The notes beneath the pieces were generated by a model. That model was not told where the DNA came from. It did no database searches and saw only the letters and a list, made by a program, of their open reading frames with translations. Position numbers and translations under genes: made by a program. Of a DNA stretch of 64,000 bases, positions 60,533 through 64,000 are shown one piece after another (the stretch's first letter is position 1; the number at the start of each line of letters is the position of its first letter). The DNA comes from Alphaproteobacteria bacterium. Its GTDB lineage: Bacteria > Myxococcota_A > UBA796 > UBA2385. The stretch is taken from assembly GCA_020632755.1 (NCBI GenBank), contig JACKEY010000008.1, positions 182,990 through 246,989 on the forward strand. Direction: 5' to 3'.

Positions 60533-62427
60533 CGGGGCTCGGGGGAGGGAGGGGCGAGGTCGAGGACGGCGGCCACCTTCGCACCCCGGGGGTCCGTGAG
60601 CCACAGGCGGCCGGCGGCGAGGCGACCGAGCTCATCCCGGGCGGGGACCTCGAGCGGGGCATCGCCGGGGTCGCGGACGAGGGACAGCCAGGCCGACGAC
60701 GCCGGCGCGATGCGCGGTCGCAGGGCCAGGGCCAGCCGCCCCATGGTGTAGCGAGGGTTGAGCTCGACGAGGGGGTGCAGGACGAGGCGGTCATCGTGCC
60801 GCCCGACGAGCAGATCGACGCCGATCGGGCCGTCGAAGGGGAGGGCGTCGGCGAGCAGGGCGGCGAGGTCGGCGGCGAGCGAGCGCAGGCCGCCCGGCCA
60901 GGCGTCGCCGTGCAGGAAGCGCAGCAGCGGGCCGTCGAGGCCGTGCTGCAGCGCGCCGGCCTGGGTGCGCCGCCAGCTGCCGCCCGCGGTGGCCTGGAAG
61001 GCCGTCCAGCCGCGCACCCGCGCCCGCCCGCCGTCCAGGTCCAGGTGCAGGGACAGGTCGGCCACGCGGTCCAGCCAGGGCACCACCAGCACCGCCGGCT
61101 GCGTCACGAGCAGCCGCTGCACGGCGGCTTCCTCGACCCGCCGCAGGATGCCCTGGCCGGCGGTGGACAGCACCGGCTTGACCGCCGGGGCGTAGCCAGC
61201 GGCCGTGAGCGCGTCCGCCGCGTCGCGGACCTGGTTCCACGTGGAACAGCAAGTGCCCGCCAGCACGGCGTGATCGGGGGACAGCCGCCGCAGCAGCTCC
61301 GCCGCGAGGTCCTTGCGGAAGTGGGTCGCGGCCGGCGCGCGCGTGCCCTTGGGCCCCAGGCGCGCCTCGGCGACGGGGCACCAACCCCATGGCCGGGCGG
61401 CGCCCGCGGGGCGCCCGCCCAGGTCGACGGCCAGCTCGGGCAGCTCGAAGCCCGCCGCCGCGAGGTGGGCGAGCCACTCGGTGCGCGGCGGACGGTCCAC
61501 CAGCACCAGATCGTCCCGCGCCGCCAGGACCCACGGCAGCGCCGCGAGATCGCGGGTCAGCGCCGCGACCGCCGGCGAGCTGCGGTGGTGGGGGTCGGCC
61601 AGGCCGGCTTCACAGTCCGGCGTCCACAGCCAGACATCGGGCCGCCGCCCCTTGCTGCGGCCGTACACCGCGAGCCGATCGACGAAGTCGCGATCGAAGC
61701 CCACCCGGTCGCGCAGGTCCCGGTGCAGCTCGCCTCCCTTGGCCCGCGAGGGGCTCAGCGGCAGCTGCAGGCGCGCCTGGAAGGCCTCCCAGTCCGACCG
61801 GTCCTCCTCCTTCCACCGGCGGAACCAGTACAGACCCTGCTTGACGTGGCCGATCTCGTCCTCGAGCACCTCGTCCAGCAGCTGCGCGCTCTCCTCGTCC
61901 CCGACCTGCCGGAGCGCGCGCCCGTACTGGACGCAGAAGTCCAGGTTGGCCTGCTCGAGGGTGAGCCCCATGCGCACGCACAGATCCAGCGGCGTCGGTA
62001 CGTCCGCCACGCAGTCCCAGAAGAAGCGGTTCACCGGCGCTTCGCCCGGCTGCACCCCCAGCTGGTCCATGCGGTCCAGGTAGCGGGTCAGGTGGCGCTG
62101 CTCTTCGCGGATCGTGCGCGCCAGCCCGCGGCGGAAGGCGGGCGGCGCGTCGGGGAAGCGCAGCAGGCCCAGGGCGAACAGCTCGATCGCCAGCAGCTCG
62201 TGGTTGGCGAAGAAGTGCAGCATCAGGCCGCGCTGCGCGGGGTCCGCGAGGGCGGTCGGGAAGGGCACCCGCTCGTCGCCCAGCCGCAGGGCGTCCGGCC
62301 GACCGGGCCCGGCGGGCACCGGACGCACCGGGCCGGGGGCGTCGTCGGTCAGGGCGCCCGGATCGAGCAGCTTGTCCGCCAGGGTCTCCCCCAGCAGCAG
62401 CCGCTCCGCCCAGGCCGACAGCTCCAC
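60529..62427 (-). CDS. ferritin-like (DUF455-type) and ATP-grasp fusion protein
   Basis: 632 aa, GTG start one base after the stop of the upstream Ig-repeat gene. Residues 1-230: four-helix ferritin-like domain with two E-x-x-H motifs (Glu109/His112 in REEQRHL; Glu191/His194 in EDEIGHV) plus Glu77 or Glu82 and Glu158, a full set of di-iron ligands, similar to DUF455/MiaE-like proteins. Residues about 260-600: ATP-grasp-like, with VKPVLSTAGQGILRR as the nucleotide lysine loop, GVDLLVGRHDD and the metal motif VELNPRYTMG. Such a union could couple an oxidation to an ATP-dependent ligation. The coupled methyltransferase suggests a three-step modification of a peptide or metabolite. The fusion is read directly; the pathway is inference. 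Confidence 0.78.
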   Translation of the reverse strand: MELSAWAERLLLGETLADKLLDPGALTDDAPGPVRPVPAGPGRPDALRLGDERVPFPTALADPAQRGLMLHFFANHELLAIELFALGLLRFPDAPPAFRRGLARTIREEQRHLTRYLDRMDQLGVQPGEAPVNRFFWDCVADVPTPLDLCVRMGLTLEQANLDFCVQYGRALRQVGDEESAQLLDEVLEDEIGHVKQGLYWFRRWKEEDRSDWEAFQARLQLPLSPSRAKGGELHRDLRDRVGFDRDFVDRLAVYGRSKGRRPDVWLWTPDCEAGLADPHHRSSPAVAALTRDLAALPWVLAARDDLVLVDRPPRTEWLAHLAAAGFELPELAVDLGGRPAGAARPWGWCPVAEARLGPKGTRAPAATHFRKDLAAELLRRLSPDHAVLAGTCCSTWNQVRDAADALTAAGYAPAVKPVLSTAGQGILRRVEEAAVQRLLVTQPAVLVVPWLDRVADLSLHLDLDGGRARVRGWTAFQATAGGSWRRTQAGALQHGLDGPLLRFLHGDAWPGGLRSLAADLAALLADALPFDGPIGVDLLVGRHDDRLVLHPLVELNPRYTMGRLALALRPRIAPASSAWLSLVRDPGDAPLEVPARDELGRLAAGRLWLTDPRGAKVAAVLDLAPPSPEPR

Positions 62428-62428
62428 G

Positions 62429-63998
62429 TCAGTCCGTGACCGTCAGGGGCGCCGCGTCGTCGATGTCGAAGCCGTCGGTGGTGCCGAGCCCGCCGCAGCC
62501 GCTCTCGGGGCCCAGGTCCGCGTAGATCCAGCTGGCGCCGAAGTCCGTGGTGAACCGGAACACATAGGCGTAGGCGCCCGCGGTGTCGGGGGCCGTCAGG
62601 GTGCCCAGGTACTCGTCGTTGTCGTTCGTGGACAGTCCGTCCTTGTCGGCGAAGTACGCCGCGTCGAACCACTCCCAGTCGCTGTCGTCGATGCTCGGAT
62701 CGTCCCCCCAGGCGCCGTAGCCGACCTGGGCGTCGATGCCGGCCCCTTCGCCGGTGCTGTCGGTGACGCCGAGCTCGTAGACCCAGCCGTAGACGTCGAG
62801 CTCGTCCCCCGTCGCCACCGTCGCGCTGCACGGGTACTGCAGGTGGGCGTAGTCGACGGGGTCGCCCAGCACGACGACCCGGGCCGTGCCGATGTCGCCG
62901 GCTTCGTCGCCGTCGTCCGGCGTGACCCGGCACTCCCACTCCTCGCCGGGGGCCGTGGCCGAGCCGGCGACCGTGCGGCCGGTCCGTCCGCTGTCGGCAC
63001 CGTCCACCCACCAGGCATAGGTGTAGGTGACGCTGTCGTCATCAGCATCGTCGCTGCTGTCGGTGACCGTGCAGGTCAGCATGTCGTCGTAGGCGTAGGG
63101 GTCTTCCGGCGTGACCACGACCGTCGGCGCGCCCGGAGGACTGTTCAGGATGTCCACGGACGCGTCGTCGGAGTCGCCTTCGTCCTCGTCGTCCTCGGGG
63201 GTGACCACGACCTCGACCGTCTGATCCTTCTCGAACAGACCGGACAGACTGTTCGCAGTTCCCGAGCGCACCCGCGCGCCGTCCACGTACCAGTCGTAGG
63301 TCACCGTGACCGTGTCACCGTCCGCGTCGCTGGTGCCGACCGCGGCTTCCAGGGTCGAGTCCACATAGGCGTCGGCCGGGGTCAGCACCAGGCTGGTCAG
63401 CACCGGTGCACTGTTCACGATCGTGACGCTGGCCGTCGCGGCCGCGCTCACGCCTCCGTCGCCGTCGCGCGCCACGACCTGGACGGTCCACTCCTGGCCC
63501 TTGGCCGTCGACGACGCGGCGATGGACGCGGTGCCGCTGCCGGCCGACGCGCCATCGCGCGTCCAGCTGTAGGTGTAGGTCGGCGTGTCGCCTTCGGGGT
63601 CGACCGACGCAGTGACGATCGCCACGGAGAGCCCGTCCGTCGTCACCGGAGACGCCGGCGACAGCGAGATGGTCGGGGCCGAGGGCGCACCGTTCACGAC
63701 CAGCGTGAAGCGCTCGGTCCCGGACAGACCGTCGCCATCCGTCGCGGTCAGGGTCAGCACGTGGCTGCCGACGGACAGGTCCGGCGAGAAGGACACGTCG
63801 CCGTCGCTGTCCGGGCTGGCGCTGCCCAGGTCGCCGTCCCGATCGCTGGCCAGCGTCACCGTGATGGTGTCGGGACTGTCTTCGGGATCGGTGACGGTCG
63901 CCTGGATGGTGATGCGGTCGGACTCCTGGAACAGCGACCCGCTGGTCGGGGACAGGAGCTCGATGCCCGGCCCGGCCGCGACGTCGATGGACACGTTG
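62429..63998 (-). CDS. multi-Ig surface protein, N-terminal part beyond window
   Basis: At least 523 aa in frame; it stays open to the right edge, so the true start lies outside. About four immunoglobulin-like PKD/cadherin-type repeats of about 90 residues are seen, with patterns VDPEGDTPTYTYSWTRDGA, SDADGDTVTVTYDWYVDGA and DSVTYTYAWWVDGADSG, and acidic loops likely to bind calcium. The last 130 residues form a different domain with two Cys (VYGWVYELGVTDSTGEG, FRFTTDFGASWIYAD), seen in myxobacterial surface proteins. Likely a surface adhesin. The ferritin-like/ATP-grasp gene starts one base after its stop. Confidence 0.82.
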   Translation of the reverse strand, partial: NVSIDVAAGPGIELLSPTSGSLFQESDRITIQATVTDPEDSPDTITVTLASDRDGDLGSASPDSDGDVSFSPDLSVGSHVLTLTATDGDGLSGTERFTLVVNGAPSAPTISLSPASPVTTDGLSVAIVTASVDPEGDTPTYTYSWTRDGASAGSGTASIAASSTAKGQEWTVQVVARDGDGGVSAAATASVTIVNSAPVLTSLVLTPADAYVDSTLEAAVGTSDADGDTVTVTYDWYVDGARVRSGTANSLSGLFEKDQTVEVVVTPEDDEDEGDSDDASVDILNSPPGAPTVVVTPEDPYAYDDMLTCTVTDSSDDADDDSVTYTYAWWVDGADSGRTGRTVAGSATAPGEEWECRVTPDDGDEAGDIGTARVVVLGDPVDYAHLQYPCSATVATGDELDVYGWVYELGVTDSTGEGAGIDAQVGYGAWGDDPSIDDSDWEWFDAAYFADKDGLSTNDNDEYLGTLTAPDTAGAYAYVFRFTTDFGASWIYADLGPESGCGGLGTTDGFDIDDAAPLTVTD

Positions 63999-64000
63999 TC

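Overview
The window is 64 kb of very GC-rich DNA (roughly 70 percent or more by eye), almost fully coding. It looks chromosomal, and I see no rRNA, tRNA, CRISPR array, transposase or phage gene. The flavour is myxobacterial or another deltaproteobacterial relative (Myxococcota). The reasons are a three-gene pfa polyunsaturated fatty acid synthase with a C-terminal acylglycerolphosphate acyltransferase domain, a eukaryotic-type Ser/Thr kinase, an NtrC-type two-component pair, a MopE-like metal-binding motif, and many lipoproteins with Asp/Thr/Gly/Ser-rich spacers. This placement is an inference from gene content, not from a marker gene.

Layout: 1-1.8 kb carries a TPR membrane protein (cut by the window edge) facing a type IV pilin-like gene. 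The pfa operon fills 2.1-18.2 kb: enoylreductase (pfa1), KS-AT-3xACP-KR-DH (pfa2) and KS-CLF-DH-DH-acyltransferase (pfa3). From 18.4 to 35.5 kb lie a CHASE-like histidine kinase, a non-RD Ser/Thr kinase, an FG-GAP lipoprotein, an M14 carboxypeptidase with an OlsB-like N-acyltransferase, an alpha/beta hydrolase, a VCBS lipoprotein, a metallophosphoesterase lipoprotein, a SixA-like phosphatase, a large propeller plus glycosidase-like lipoprotein and a TPR/coiled-coil exported protein.

From 35.5 to 48.9 kb are an alpha-2-macroglobulin-like protein, rsgA, two membrane proteins (one a dolichol-kinase-like CTP:lipid kinase), then dusA, an esterase and a SRPBCC gene as a small operon, facing a lipoprotein. 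From 48.3 to 57.5 kb the minus strand carries a run of envelope genes (TPR membrane protein, IPT-like lipoprotein, glycosidase-like lipoprotein, acidic-spacer lipoprotein), preceded by an NtrC-type regulator and its kinase. The last part holds a frameshifted EVK-nuclease-like gene, yjbQ, gluQ, a methyltransferase translationally coupled to a ferritin-like/ATP-grasp fusion, and a multi-Ig surface protein that runs off the right edge.

How the genes fit together: lipid building is a repeated theme (PUFA synthase with built-in acyltransferase, OlsB-like acyltransferase, lipid kinase), as is export to the envelope. The most unexpected signals are (1) a 13-bp palindrome, CTAGC-RNY-GCTAG, found five times between 35.4 and 55.0 kb, each within about 25 nt of a stop codon; (2) three direct repeats phased at 22 and 11 bp upstream of the lipid kinase; (3) a ferritin-like/ATP-grasp fusion coupled to a methyltransferase, a possible uncharacterised modification pathway; and (4) a two-hairpin palindromic repeat embedded in frame in pfa3.
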